DNA from: an uncultured bacterium
GTDB taxonomy: Bacteria > Pseudomonadota > Alphaproteobacteria > CAISDR01
NCBI GenBank assembly: GCA_903884125.1
Contig: CAISDR010000265.1
Span: 1 to 15,928 of the forward strand
Direction: 5' to 3'
DNA: 15,928 nt
Shown: positions 1-7,143 of the stretch, in pieces
Layout of the letters: each line of letters begins with the position of its first letter
Numbering within the stretch: position 1 is the stretch's first letter
Notes under the pieces: generated by a model
What the model was told of the DNA's origin: nothing
The model's input: only the letters and a program-made list of their open reading frames with translations
Databases searched by the model: none
Position numbers and translations under genes: made by a program

Positions 1-1791
1 GAACGCCGCGCACCAGGGCGACCCTGTGACCGCTCCGGCAAGGAAGTCTGGAAGTTTGATGCCAAGGTATCGCGCAAGCGCGGTTTTCTTGCCTGCTGTG
101 ACGTCGTCAACCGCGGTCTGGCCATGTACAAGGGCCGGGTTTACCTCGCGACCTTTGACGGTCGGCTGGTATCGCTGGATGCAAAAACCGGCAAGGTGGT
201 TTTTGACATTCAGACAACTGACAAATCAAAGCCCTTTTCCATCACAGCTGCGCCAAGGGTCATGAATGGCAAAGTGCTGATCGGTAATGGCGGCGCTGAA
301 TATGGCGTGCGCGGTTATATTTCCGCCTATGACGCAGAGTCAGGCAAAATGCTGTGGCGGTTCTATTCGGTGCCCGGTGATCCCGCCAAAGGATTTGAGA
401 ACAAGGCCATGGAAGATGCCGCCAAAACCTGGACCGGCAAATGGTGGCAGTTCGGCGGTGGCGGCACCATGTGGGAAGGCATTGCCTATGATCCAAAGCT
501 GAACCTGCTTTATGCGGGCACCGGTAATGGGTCGACCTGGAGCAAATATGTCCGCAGCCCTGATGGCGGTGATAACCTGTACCTGTCATCCATTGTGGCC
601 ATTGATCTGGATACCGGATTGCTGAAATGGCATTATCAGAACACACCGGGCGATACCTGGGATTATGACAGCAATCAGCACATCATCCTGGCCGACCTGA
701 TGATTGACGGGCAGAAGCGCGATGTGCTGATGCAGGCCAATAAAAACGGCTATTTCTATGTGCTGGACCGCAAAACCGGTCAGCTCATTTCAGCCGACAC
801 GTTCGTCACCGTGAACTGGGCTTCGGGCATGGATGCCAATGGCAAACCCATCCAGACCAAGGAAGCACAATGGGCCGATAAGGCAGCCGTGGTGTTCCCC
901 TGGTATCTGGGCGGGCATAACTGGCAGCCAATGTCCTATAGCCCAAAGACCGGTCTGGTCTATGTGCCGATCATGGATGTGCCTGCGATCTATGCCCCGG
1001 ATGATGCCTTTGAAAACCGGCCCGGTGCCACCAATATGGGGGCGAATTTCTCGGCCTCGGTTGATGCACCGCCGGAACTGCTTAAAGGCGCGCTGATGGC
1101 GTGGAACCCGGTCACCCGCAAGGAGGCCTGGCGCAAGACCCTGTGGGGTTTCTGGAATGGCGGCACCTTGTCCACGGCGGGCAATCTGGTGTTCCAGGGT
1201 ACAGGTGATGGCAAGCTGATTGCCTATCGCGCGGATAATGGCGATCAGTTATGGGAAAGCCCGGCGGGCACGGGTGTGATCGCCGGACCCATGACTTTTG
1301 AGATGGATGGTGTCCAGCATGTGGCATTGATGGCAGGCTGGGGTGGTGCTGGCGGACTGGTGGGCGGACGTGCGGCCAAGGCTGCCGGTGTCGTGTCCTA
1401 TGGCCGCCTGCTGGTATTCAAAGCCGGTGCCAGTGCCGTGTTGCCACCTACCCCGGTACCGGTGACCGAAGCCAACCCACCCAAGACCGACGCCAAGCTG
1501 GAATATCTCAAGGCGGGTGAAACCCTTTATGGAAAGCATTGTGTGGGTTGCCATGGCATAGGTGCGGTTGGTGGTGGCTCAATCCCCGATCTGCGCACCA
1601 TGCCAAATTCATTCCATGACCAATGGGATGCAATCGTAATGGGCGGCATTCTGGCGGACAATGGCATGGTGTCGATGAAGAAATGGATCAGCAAGGCACA
1701 GTCCGACGCCATCCACGAATACATCAAATACCGTGCCGCCGAAGGCGATACCGCAACCCCGATCAAGGCAAATGCTGCGGTCGTGAAATAG
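1..1791 (+). CDS. PQQ-dependent quinohaemoprotein alcohol dehydrogenase, 5' end outside the window
   Basis: Periplasmic alcohol oxidation using PQQ and passing electrons to a built-in haem c. The reading frame is open from base 1; the first internal ATG (124) is not the start, because family motifs lie before it. The vicinal disulphide motif CCDVVNRG is encoded at about 94-117. Counting from the ATG at 124: beta-propeller blade repeats such as DGRLVSLDAKTGKVVF (residues 12-27), Trp117 in GTMWEG (likely the PQQ-stacking Trp), WDYD at 179-182 in the active-site region that holds the catalytic Asp in this family, and a C-terminal cytochrome c domain from about 458 with CVGCH (473-477; bases 1540-1554) and Met515 as probable sixth haem ligand. 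The signal peptide is outside the window. The first ~30 bases do not read like the family (see findings). The natural substrate alcohol cannot be told from sequence. The HAD gene follows after 24 bases. Confidence 0.93.
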   Translation, partial: ERRAPGRPCDRSGKEVWKFDAKVSRKRGFLACCDVVNRGLAMYKGRVYLATFDGRLVSLDAKTGKVVFDIQTTDKSKPFSITAAPRVMNGKVLIGNGGAEYGVRGYISAYDAESGKMLWRFYSVPGDPAKGFENKAMEDAAKTWTGKWWQFGGGGTMWEGIAYDPKLNLLYAGTGNGSTWSKYVRSPDGGDNLYLSSIVAIDLDTGLLKWHYQNTPGDTWDYDSNQHIILADLMIDGQKRDVLMQANKNGYFYVLDRKTGQLISADTFVTVNWASGMDANGKPIQTKEAQWADKAAVVFPWYLGGHNWQPMSYSPKTGLVYVPIMDVPAIYAPDDAFENRPGATNMGANFSASVDAPPELLKGALMAWNPVTRKEAWRKTLWGFWNGGTLSTAGNLVFQGTGDGKLIAYRADNGDQLWESPAGTGVIAGPMTFEMDGVQHVALMAGWGGAGGLVGGRAAKAAGVVSYGRLLVFKAGASAVLPPTPVPVTEANPPKTDAKLEYLKAGETLYGKHCVGCHGIGAVGGGSIPDLRTMPNSFHDQWDAIVMGGILADNGMVSMKKWISKAQSDAIHEYIKYRAAEGDTATPIKANAAVVK

Positions 1792-1815
1792 CTGCGCGTG
1801 AACGACAGAAAGTGA

Positions 1816-2424
1816 ATGGGCGCTGTGGCAATTGAAAGTCTGGTTTTTGATCTCGGCAATGTGATTGTTGCCCATGACAATGATCTTCTTCATCAGACCA
1901 TTGCAAAAAGCTGCAGCGCCCATGATGCCCATGCGCGCCTGGCTTATGGGTTTGCCCATGACCGGCGTTATGGCACCGGGCAGGCATCAATTGAACAATT
2001 GCATCACGCACTGGTGAGCGAGCTGGGTTATGCCCGCGATTATGACCGGTTTCTGGATGACTGGTGTTGTCATTTCGCGCTGGACAGCCTGATGCTGATG
2101 GCGGTCAATGCCCTGCGGCGTCGCTATCGGGTGATGATTTTTTCCAACACCAATGCGCCGCACTGGGACTATTGCAACGGACTAAGCAATGGGATTCTGG
2201 CCGAAATGGAATCCTATCTCAGCCATGAACTCGGCGTGGTGAAACCTGACGTGTCAGCTTTTGAGCTGGTGGCGCGACGTGCAAAAATAAAACCGGCTAA
2301 CTCATTATTTTTTGATGACCGCGAAGACAATGTGGATGGCGCAAGGGCTGCTGGTTTTCGTGCCGAGGTTTTCACCACCCGCGAAAATTTCATGCGCCAA
2401 TTGGCACAATATGGCATTCGATAA
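1816..2424 (+). CDS. HAD-superfamily hydrolase, YihX-like
   Basis: Probable cytoplasmic small-molecule phosphatase of the HAD-IA group, 202 aa. All four HAD motifs are visible: motif I FDLGNVI with nucleophile Asp12, motif II FSNTN (109-113), motif III Lys143 in VVKPD, and motif IV FFDDRED with Asp167/Asp168. The second acidic residue of the classical DxD motif is Gly14 here; this is also the case in the FDLGNV subgroup that includes E. coli YihX (a glucose-1-phosphate phosphatase), so it does not by itself argue for inactivity. A helical cap lies at about residues 20-100. The start ATG is preceded by only a weak AGAAAG. It sits 24 bases after the dehydrogenase with no terminator seen, so co-transcription is likely, though no functional link is evident. 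The substrate is not predictable. It converges on phoB with a 2-base gap. Confidence 0.85.
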   Translation: MGAVAIESLVFDLGNVIVAHDNDLLHQTIAKSCSAHDAHARLAYGFAHDRRYGTGQASIEQLHHALVSELGYARDYDRFLDDWCCHFALDSLMLMAVNALRRRYRVMIFSNTNAPHWDYCNGLSNGILAEMESYLSHELGVVKPDVSAFELVARRAKIKPANSLFFDDREDNVDGARAAGFRAEVFTTRENFMRQLAQYGIR

Positions 2425-2426
2425 AT

Positions 2427-3122
2427 TCAGCGCAGTGCGCCGCCATCCAGTGCATAACCGGCTGAACGAACGGTACGGATCAGGTCAGAATCGCTGTCGC
2501 CATTGATCGCCTTGCGCAACCGGCCCACATGCACGTCAACCGTGCGCGCTTCCACATCGGCATCAGGACCCCAGACCGCATCCAGCAATTGTTCGCGGCT
2601 GAAAACCCGACCCGGAAACTGTAAAAAGAAATCCAGCAGGCGGAATTCTGTCGGCCCCAGATGAATATCGCGGCCCGACCGGCGCACCCGCATGGCCGCG
2701 CGGTCCAGTGTCAGATCAGAATAATTGGTCACATCTTCGGTAAGTCCTGGACGGATGCGGCGCATCACAGCGCGCAACCGCGCCATCAGTTCATTCATTG
2801 AAAACGGCTTGGCAATGAAATCGTCTGCCCCCGTATCCAGACCGCGGATACGGTCGGATTCTTCGCCGCGCGCAGTCAGCATGATGATCGGCGTATTGCG
2901 TGTGTTTGGATCACGACGCAGACGACGGCAGACTTCGATTCCGGACAGATTGGGTAACATCCAGTCAAGCAGGATCACATCGGGTTTGGTCTCGCAGGCC
3001 AGCAGCAGGGCCTCTTCGCCGTCCATCGCAACAGTAACTTCATAGCCCGCACGGTCGAGATTATATCGCAGCAATTCGACGACCGCACTTTCGTCTTCGA
3101 CCAACAGGATACTGGGCGTCAT
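2427..3122 (-). CDS. phoB: Phosphate regulon response regulator PhoB
   Basis: Transcription factor of the phosphate-starvation response, phosphorylated by PhoR, 231 aa. The receiver domain (1-120) has the acidic pair Glu9/Asp10, phospho-acceptor Asp53 (LLDWMLPN), switch Thr83 (MLTARGEESD) and Lys105 (IAKPF). The OmpR-type winged helix (about 140-231) carries the PhoB-like recognition-helix run ARTVDVHVGRLRKAI and the ending LIRTVRSAGYAL. The ATG at 3122 has GAGGT about 8 bases upstream. It follows phoU by 45 bases without a terminator, so phoU-phoB probably form one transcript, and a Pho box upstream of phoU implies autoregulation. Identification as PhoB rather than another OmpR-family regulator rests on these motifs plus phoU and phoR alongside. 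Confidence 0.95.
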   Translation of the reverse strand: MTPSILLVEDESAVVELLRYNLDRAGYEVTVAMDGEEALLLACETKPDVILLDWMLPNLSGIEVCRRLRRDPNTRNTPIIMLTARGEESDRIRGLDTGADDFIAKPFSMNELMARLRAVMRRIRPGLTEDVTNYSDLTLDRAAMRVRRSGRDIHLGPTEFRLLDFFLQFPGRVFSREQLLDAVWGPDADVEARTVDVHVGRLRKAINGDSDSDLIRTVRSAGYALDGGALR

Positions 3123-3167
3123 TAGCTAACCTCTTTCGGCATCATTGAGACAGAGGACAGTATGTTT

Positions 3168-3890
3168 TCATCCTTCGCCCGGATCGCCTGTCGCATCAGA
3201 AGTGTCATAGGCACCAACAGCTTTTGGACGATCGCCCTCGAATGTAGATCCGGTGGAAAGGTAATGGATGGTTTCGGCAATATTGGTGCAGTGATCACCA
3301 ACGCGTTCCAGATTTTTCGAGATGAACAGCAGATGGGTGCTGACGGTAATCGTCCGCGGATCTTCCATCATGTAAGTCAGCAATTCGCGAAACAGCGAAT
3401 TGTTCATGTCATCGATTTCTTCATCGCGCTGCCAGACAATACGCGCAGCATCCGCATCGCGCGCGGACAGCGCGTCGAGCACATCTTTCAGCTGGCCCAG
3501 AACCTGACGCCCCATACGTTCCAGCCCGCGCACAGCCCGCATCGGGGTTGCCTGGCTAAGGATCGGGACCCGCTTGGCCAGGTTCTTGGCCAGATCACCG
3601 ATCCGCTCCAGGTCGGTGCCAATGCGACTTGCGGACACAATCTGGCGCAGATCGGGGCCCATGGGCTGGCGCAGGGCCAGAAGCCGCACGGCCAATGCCT
3701 CGATCTCGCGGTCAAGCTGGTCAATCTGGATATCGGTTTCAATGATCCGGTCGGCCAACGCGACATCCCGGCGCACAATCGCATCAATGGCATCAGCCAG
3801 TTGCGCCTCGGCCAGACCGCCCATGCGCGCCAGCAGACCTGACAGTCGGGCCAGTTCGTCTTCATAAGCCTTGATCATATGTTCAGCCAT
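3168..3890 (-). CDS. phoU: Phosphate signalling protein PhoU
   Basis: Cytoplasmic negative modulator of PhoR/PhoB signalling, thought to link the Pst transporter to the histidine kinase. It is an all-helical protein of about 240 aa made of two PhoU repeats. Repeat one carries the metal-binding type motif RIGTDLERIGDLAKNLAKR and repeat two the matching FISKNLERVGDHCTNIAE, both strongly diagnostic. Two adjacent ATGs are possible (3893 and 3890). The Shine-Dalgarno AGGAGG lies only 2 bases from the first and 5 from the second, so I chose the second; this removes one Met. The C-terminal tail after LSTG is poorly conserved. In most alphaproteobacteria phoU follows pstB, but here phoR is the gene upstream and no pst gene is present. 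Confidence 0.95.
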   Translation of the reverse strand: MAEHMIKAYEDELARLSGLLARMGGLAEAQLADAIDAIVRRDVALADRIIETDIQIDQLDREIEALAVRLLALRQPMGPDLRQIVSASRIGTDLERIGDLAKNLAKRVPILSQATPMRAVRGLERMGRQVLGQLKDVLDALSARDADAARIVWQRDEEIDDMNNSLFRELLTYMMEDPRTITVSTHLLFISKNLERVGDHCTNIAETIHYLSTGSTFEGDRPKAVGAYDTSDATGDPGEG

Positions 3891-3974
3891 CATTGCCTCC
3901 TCGGCATATCAAACGCACACATCCGATTCCCGCCTGTCAGAAAAACGATACTAATCTGGGCGGACCAAAGAATT

Positions 3975-4003
3975 GCGACGGTTATATGACATTTTAACGA
4001 CAA
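3975..4003 (-). promoter_or_regulatory. Pho box array (probable PhoB site) upstream of phoU-phoB
   Basis: On the minus strand the 18-mer TTGTCGTTAAAATGTCAT (4003-3986) matches the Pho-box layout: two 7-base direct half-sites of the (C/T)TGTCAT type separated by a 4-base AT-rich spacer. The two units are TTGTCGT and ATGTCAT. A third, weaker unit CCGTCGC (3981-3975) continues after the spacer ATAA at the same 11-base period. The array ends about 85 bases before the phoU start. No convincing -10 hexamer is visible at the usual distance. PhoB control of phoU-phoB is inferred from pattern and context. Confidence 0.7.
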
Positions 4004-4061
4004 AGTCTGGCCTATCGTTTTCACAACAATTTACGTTCCGATGATGGCTGTCCGAAAAAAA

Positions 4062-5420
4062 CTAGACGACACCAAGCATTTTTGTTGGTCGACCGGCAAT
4101 TGGCGGGTCTGGGGAAGTTGTGCCCGGCTCTTCCATCTGTTGGGCAGCCTCAGGAGCTGCGGGCAATATAATCGTGAATTGCGAACCTTCGCCGACGATG
4201 CTTTCAATCGACAATTGGCCGCGATGGCGGTTGATGATGTGTTTGACGATGGCAAGGCCAAGGCCCGTGCCACCCCGTTCGCGGCTACGCACGGCATCCA
4301 CCCGATAGAACCTTTCAGTCAGGCGCGGAATATGTTCGCGGGCAATGCCATCACCATAATCGCGCACCGTTAGTGACTGGCGCTGCTGTCCACCCATATT
4401 GGGCGCATCAGTCACAATGACATCAATCGGGCGGCCAGGCCTGCCATATTTGATGGCATTGTCGATCAGGTTCTGGATTGCCTGAACCAGTTCATCACGG
4501 TCACCATAAACGGGGGAACAGGCATCGGGCAGGCGCAGCTGAATTGACGTTTTGTTCAAGGTTGCAACCATTGCAAGACCATCTGCCACATCGCGCACGA
4601 TTGCCCCCAGATCCACAAGATCCCGCGGTGCCAGATGTTCATTGAGTTCGATGCGGCTCAACGACAGCAGATCATTCACCAGCCGCGCCATGCGCCCTGC
4701 CTGTTCGCGCATGATTGCCAAAAACCTTGCCCGCGCCTTTTCATCGTCGCGCGCTGGCCCTTCTAGGGTTTCGATAAAGCCCGACAGCACAGTCAGCGGG
4801 GTTTTGAGCTCATGGCTGGCATTGGCCACAAAATCTGCACGCATACGCTCGGCACGCTTTACCGCCGTCATGTCGTGAAACAGGATCAGCAGCGGCGACC
4901 GACGCGCACCGGGGTCAGATATCCGAACCAACCGCACTTCCAGATGGCGTTCGACCGGCACACGCAGGGTCAGTTCGATCACCTGCAAGTCCGCGCCATT
5001 GGATACCGCATCAATGGCATCAAGCAGGATAGGGGCGCGCAAAAACGCCGCCAGTGGACGTTCCGTCGGATTATCCCCTAAAAGAGCAATGGCTGCCGGG
5101 CTGGCACGCAAAACCCGACCGAGCGCATCCAGAACCAGGACCGGGTCCGGCAGGCGGGACAATACCGCTTCACCAAGCGCAGATTGCAATTGATCGCGGT
5201 CGGCCAATTGTATGGTCTCGGCCAGGGGTGCTGGCCTTGCATCAATGCCCAACCGTACGGCTGCAGTCACCGCCAGTCCCAGCGTCAGCCCAAGGGCGAA
5301 TGCCACACTGGACGAGATCAGTCCAAGGCCCAAAAACAGCCCGATGATGCCCCATGCACCAGCCAATATCACGGCGATTTGTTTGATCTGGACCATTGGC
5401 TTTGTGATTTCCCTGACCAC
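4062..5420 (-). CDS. phoR: Phosphate regulon sensor histidine kinase PhoR
   Basis: Membrane-bound kinase that phosphorylates PhoB under phosphate limitation, 452 aa from a GTG start. Two hydrophobic helices near residues 11-33 and 36-58 with almost no periplasmic loop, as in PhoR. A PAS-like domain follows (about 88-185, beginning RLPDPVLVLDALGRVL), then HisKA with phospho-acceptor His203 in ANASHELKTPL, then the ATPase domain: N box NLIDNAIKYG (317-326), G1 DYGDGIA (354-360), F box FYRVD (371-375) and G2 GGTGLGLAIVKH (383-394). A Pro/Thr-rich tail of about 30 residues extends beyond the ATPase fold. Start choice: GTG at 5420 has only a poor ribosome site; ATG at 5396 (Met9) is an alternative that keeps both membrane helices. 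A 16-base palindrome lies upstream. The Pho-box gap separates it from phoU. Confidence 0.93.
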   Translation of the reverse strand: MVREITKPMVQIKQIAVILAGAWGIIGLFLGLGLISSSVAFALGLTLGLAVTAAVRLGIDARPAPLAETIQLADRDQLQSALGEAVLSRLPDPVLVLDALGRVLRASPAAIALLGDNPTERPLAAFLRAPILLDAIDAVSNGADLQVIELTLRVPVERHLEVRLVRISDPGARRSPLLILFHDMTAVKRAERMRADFVANASHELKTPLTVLSGFIETLEGPARDDEKARARFLAIMREQAGRMARLVNDLLSLSRIELNEHLAPRDLVDLGAIVRDVADGLAMVATLNKTSIQLRLPDACSPVYGDRDELVQAIQNLIDNAIKYGRPGRPIDVIVTDAPNMGGQQRQSLTVRDYGDGIAREHIPRLTERFYRVDAVRSRERGGTGLGLAIVKHIINRHRGQLSIESIVGEGSQFTIILPAAPEAAQQMEEPGTTSPDPPIAGRPTKMLGVV

Positions 5421-5493
5421 CCGCGCTTAACTATCTTTATAGCTTGCCCCCCATTCCCGAATCAGAGGGTCAGCCTATGAGACCACCGTGGGA

Positions 5494-5509
5494 CGACATA
5501 ATTATGTCG
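5494..5509. promoter_or_regulatory. 16-bp perfect palindrome upstream of phoR, operator-like
   Basis: CGACATAATTATGTCG is a perfect 16-base inverted repeat with no spacer, 74-89 bases upstream of the phoR start and about 40 bases after the methyltransferase stop. It is AT-rich in the centre and has no loop, so it looks like a binding site for a dimeric regulator rather than a terminator. Its arms contain ATGTCG, resembling a Pho half-site, but inverted instead of direct as a Pho box requires. The cognate protein is unknown. Confidence 0.45.
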
Positions 5510-5546
5510 CCAGGAGACGAAACAGGGGACCTGACACCCCATTTCA

Positions 5547-6320
5547 TCATAAGTGACTGATTCGACGGGCAAGTATTTTTATACCGGGCTTTATTGCCAG
5601 CCTGAACGCCATTGGCGTGAAACCGTGCCGGGACAACAGGGCACCAAGACTGGTGCGCGAAAAATACAGGCAATGATCCGGCGGGCAATAGGCATCCCAT
5701 TTTGCCAGATTTTTCGGGACCATCAGATGACCAAGATCGGGTGTTGTCAGATATAAAACAGCCCCCGGGGCCGCCAGTGACGCAAGGGCCGCAGCAAAGG
5801 CATTGGGATCGGGCGCATGTTCGATCACCTCAGAACAATAGATCGCATCAAAGCGTTCGTCGCTTTGCAAACCGGCACGCGCTTGAAAATCTTCAAGAAA
5901 AGAATGAGTGAAATGGCCCTTCGGGTAATGGGCCTTGGCGTAGGCGATAGACACGGGGTCAGGGTCCAGTCCGTGGGCAGCAAATCCGCGTTCAACCGCC
6001 GCCTGAACCATAAAGCCGCCATTGCAGCCCACATCCAGAAAGCGTGCGGCATTTTTTGGGATTGTCGGATTCAGATAACGCGCCATGTGGCGCACCCGAC
6101 CGCGTGAACGAGCCAGTTTGCGATCAACCTTGGAAAAATAACCTTCCGTCGCCCCGGCATAGGCATCCGTATAGGCCTCTTCCAGCCTCGCGCGATCTGG
6201 AAGAGGGTCACAATAACCCAGATTGCAGCCCTTGCAGATCCATAGGGTGAAGGTGCCATCGGCAAACCGCCGGGTACGGGCTTTGTCGCCACAGGCAGGA
6301 CATTGATCAGCTTTAATCAT
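5547..6320 (-). CDS. Class I SAM-dependent methyltransferase with N-terminal zinc ribbon
   Basis: 257 aa. The N-terminus has two Cys pairs, CPAC (Cys7/Cys10) and CKGC (Cys29/Cys32), forming a probable zinc ribbon. A Rossmann-type methyltransferase domain follows with SAM motif I FLDVGCNGGF (94-103), an acidic motif II region GLDPDP (117-122), and the SEVIEH motif (163-168) typical of the Methyltransf_23/UbiG-like group. A C-terminal extension has PPDHCLYFSRTSL (213-225), a pattern seen in methyltransferases of surface-glycan and sugar-tailoring clusters. The substrate is not predictable. The ATG overlaps the TGA of the upstream response regulator by 4 bases (ATGA, 6320-6317), so the two are translationally coupled. 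No strong terminator follows before phoR. Confidence 0.82.
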   Translation of the reverse strand: MIKADQCPACGDKARTRRFADGTFTLWICKGCNLGYCDPLPDRARLEEAYTDAYAGATEGYFSKVDRKLARSRGRVRHMARYLNPTIPKNAARFLDVGCNGGFMVQAAVERGFAAHGLDPDPVSIAYAKAHYPKGHFTHSFLEDFQARAGLQSDERFDAIYCSEVIEHAPDPNAFAAALASLAAPGAVLYLTTPDLGHLMVPKNLAKWDAYCPPDHCLYFSRTSLGALLSRHGFTPMAFRLAIKPGIKILARRISHL

Positions 6321-7006
6321 GTCATCAGCTTATAGCCACCACCGTCGGTGACAAGCAGCCTTGCGGCCGTGGGATCAATTTCGATCTTGCGCCTGAGGCG
6401 ATAGATATGAGTTTCAAGCGTATGTGTGGATACCGCCGCACCATAGCCCCAGATTTCCTGTAACAGCACGTCACGGGTGACTGCCTCGCCATTGGCCCGC
6501 AAGAGGAATTTCAGAATCGCACATTCCTTGTCGGTTAGTCGCAGGCCTTCGCCGGCATCATCAACCAGCAGGCGGTCCATGGCATGAAACCGAAACCGCC
6601 CGACACGTACAACACGCTGATCATCATCGGCAAATGAGCGCAATTGCGCGCGGATGCGTGCTACCAGCACACCAAATCGCAATGGTTTTACCAGATGGTC
6701 ATTGGCGCCAGCATTGAGCCCGCGGATGGTTTCATCATCATCATCACGCGCGGCCAGCAGAATGATGGGACAGCGCACGCCAAGCGCGCGAAGGGCAGCA
6801 CTTGCCGCCGCACCATCCAGATCAGGCAGATGCGCGTCCAGCAATATCAGACCCGGATGGGGTCTGCCGTCTTCCATAAGTGCCAGCGCCGCGGTTGCGC
6901 GATCCAAACGCTGTGTCTGAAAATCATCCACCCGGTCAAGCTGTTCACCCAGCGCCTCGCGCAGATCAGGATCGCTTTCGACCAGTAAGAGACGCTGCTT
7001 TCCCAA
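6317..7006 (-). CDS. Orphan OmpR-family response regulator, atypical receiver
   Basis: 229 aa DNA-binding response regulator with no histidine kinase beside it. The receiver has acidic residues Glu10/Asp12, phospho-acceptor Asp57 (LILLDAHLPDLDG) and Lys107 (HLVKPLR), but the switch Thr/Ser position is Ala85 (IILLAARDDDDE; PhoB in this window has LTAR). The winged-helix domain (about 130-229) has LTDKECAILKFLL and the recognition-helix region STHTLETHIYRLRRKIE, ending TDGGGYKLMT. The start is TTG at 7006; in-frame codons for at least 13 positions upstream contain no ATG or GTG and no ATG lies nearby downstream, so TTG is the best choice, with AAAGG about 10 bases upstream. It is divergent from ribA and overlaps the methyltransferase by 4 bases. 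Phosphorylation-independent or weakened switching is an inference from Ala85. Confidence 0.88.
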   Translation of the reverse strand: MGKQRLLLVESDPDLREALGEQLDRVDDFQTQRLDRATAALALMEDGRPHPGLILLDAHLPDLDGAAASAALRALGVRCPIILLAARDDDDETIRGLNAGANDHLVKPLRFGVLVARIRAQLRSFADDDQRVVRVGRFRFHAMDRLLVDDAGEGLRLTDKECAILKFLLRANGEAVTRDVLLQEIWGYGAAVSTHTLETHIYRLRRKIEIDPTAARLLVTDGGGYKLMT

Positions 7007-7021
7007 TGCTTTTGCCTTTGC

Positions 7022-7105
7022 TCTTATCGGCTGGCATATGATCGCCCGCTCTTTCTTATCGCCATGGCCCCATGTTAGACCACGGGGTGACCTAAGATCA
7101 GGTCA
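7022..7105. promoter_or_regulatory. Candidate operator region between the response regulator and ribA
   Basis: The 137-base divergent gap (7007-7143) holds two repeat patterns. One is the inverted repeat TGACCT (7088-7093), spacer AAGATC, AGGTCA (7100-7105), with perfect 6-base arms. The other is a direct repeat TCTTATCG at 7022-7029 and 7054-7061, 32 bases apart, about three helical turns. The adjacent OmpR-type regulator is a natural candidate binder and ribA a candidate target, but neither is shown. No FMN-riboswitch signature (RFN element) is recognisable before ribA. Confidence 0.4.
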
Positions 7106-7143
7106 GCCAGCCTTTAAATCAACCGGGAATAATTCAGCAGAAC

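Noticed and set aside
3162..3842. Long plus-strand open frame opposite phoU (also similar ones opposite phoR, rsmB and asnB).
   Set aside because: These are mirror frames of GC-rich coding sequence; their translations show no family motifs and lie wholly within well-supported genes.
4041..4080. Seven-T tract directly after the phoR stop on the minus strand, possible intrinsic terminator.
   Set aside because: The only stem before it is a 5-bp ACCAA/TTGGT with a 9-base loop, separated from the T run by 9 bases. It is too weak and badly spaced to call.
5421..5445. CtrA-like TTAA-N7-TTAA site near the phoR start.
   Set aside because: Only one half-site (TTAA) fits; the other is TATA, so the consensus is not met.
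5525..5540. GGGG...CCCC inverted repeat after the methyltransferase gene.
   Set aside because: Only 4 paired bases around an 8-base loop and a poor T tail; not a convincing terminator.
7007..7143. FMN riboswitch upstream of ribA.
   Set aside because: None of the conserved RFN-element blocks can be recognised in the 137 bases available.
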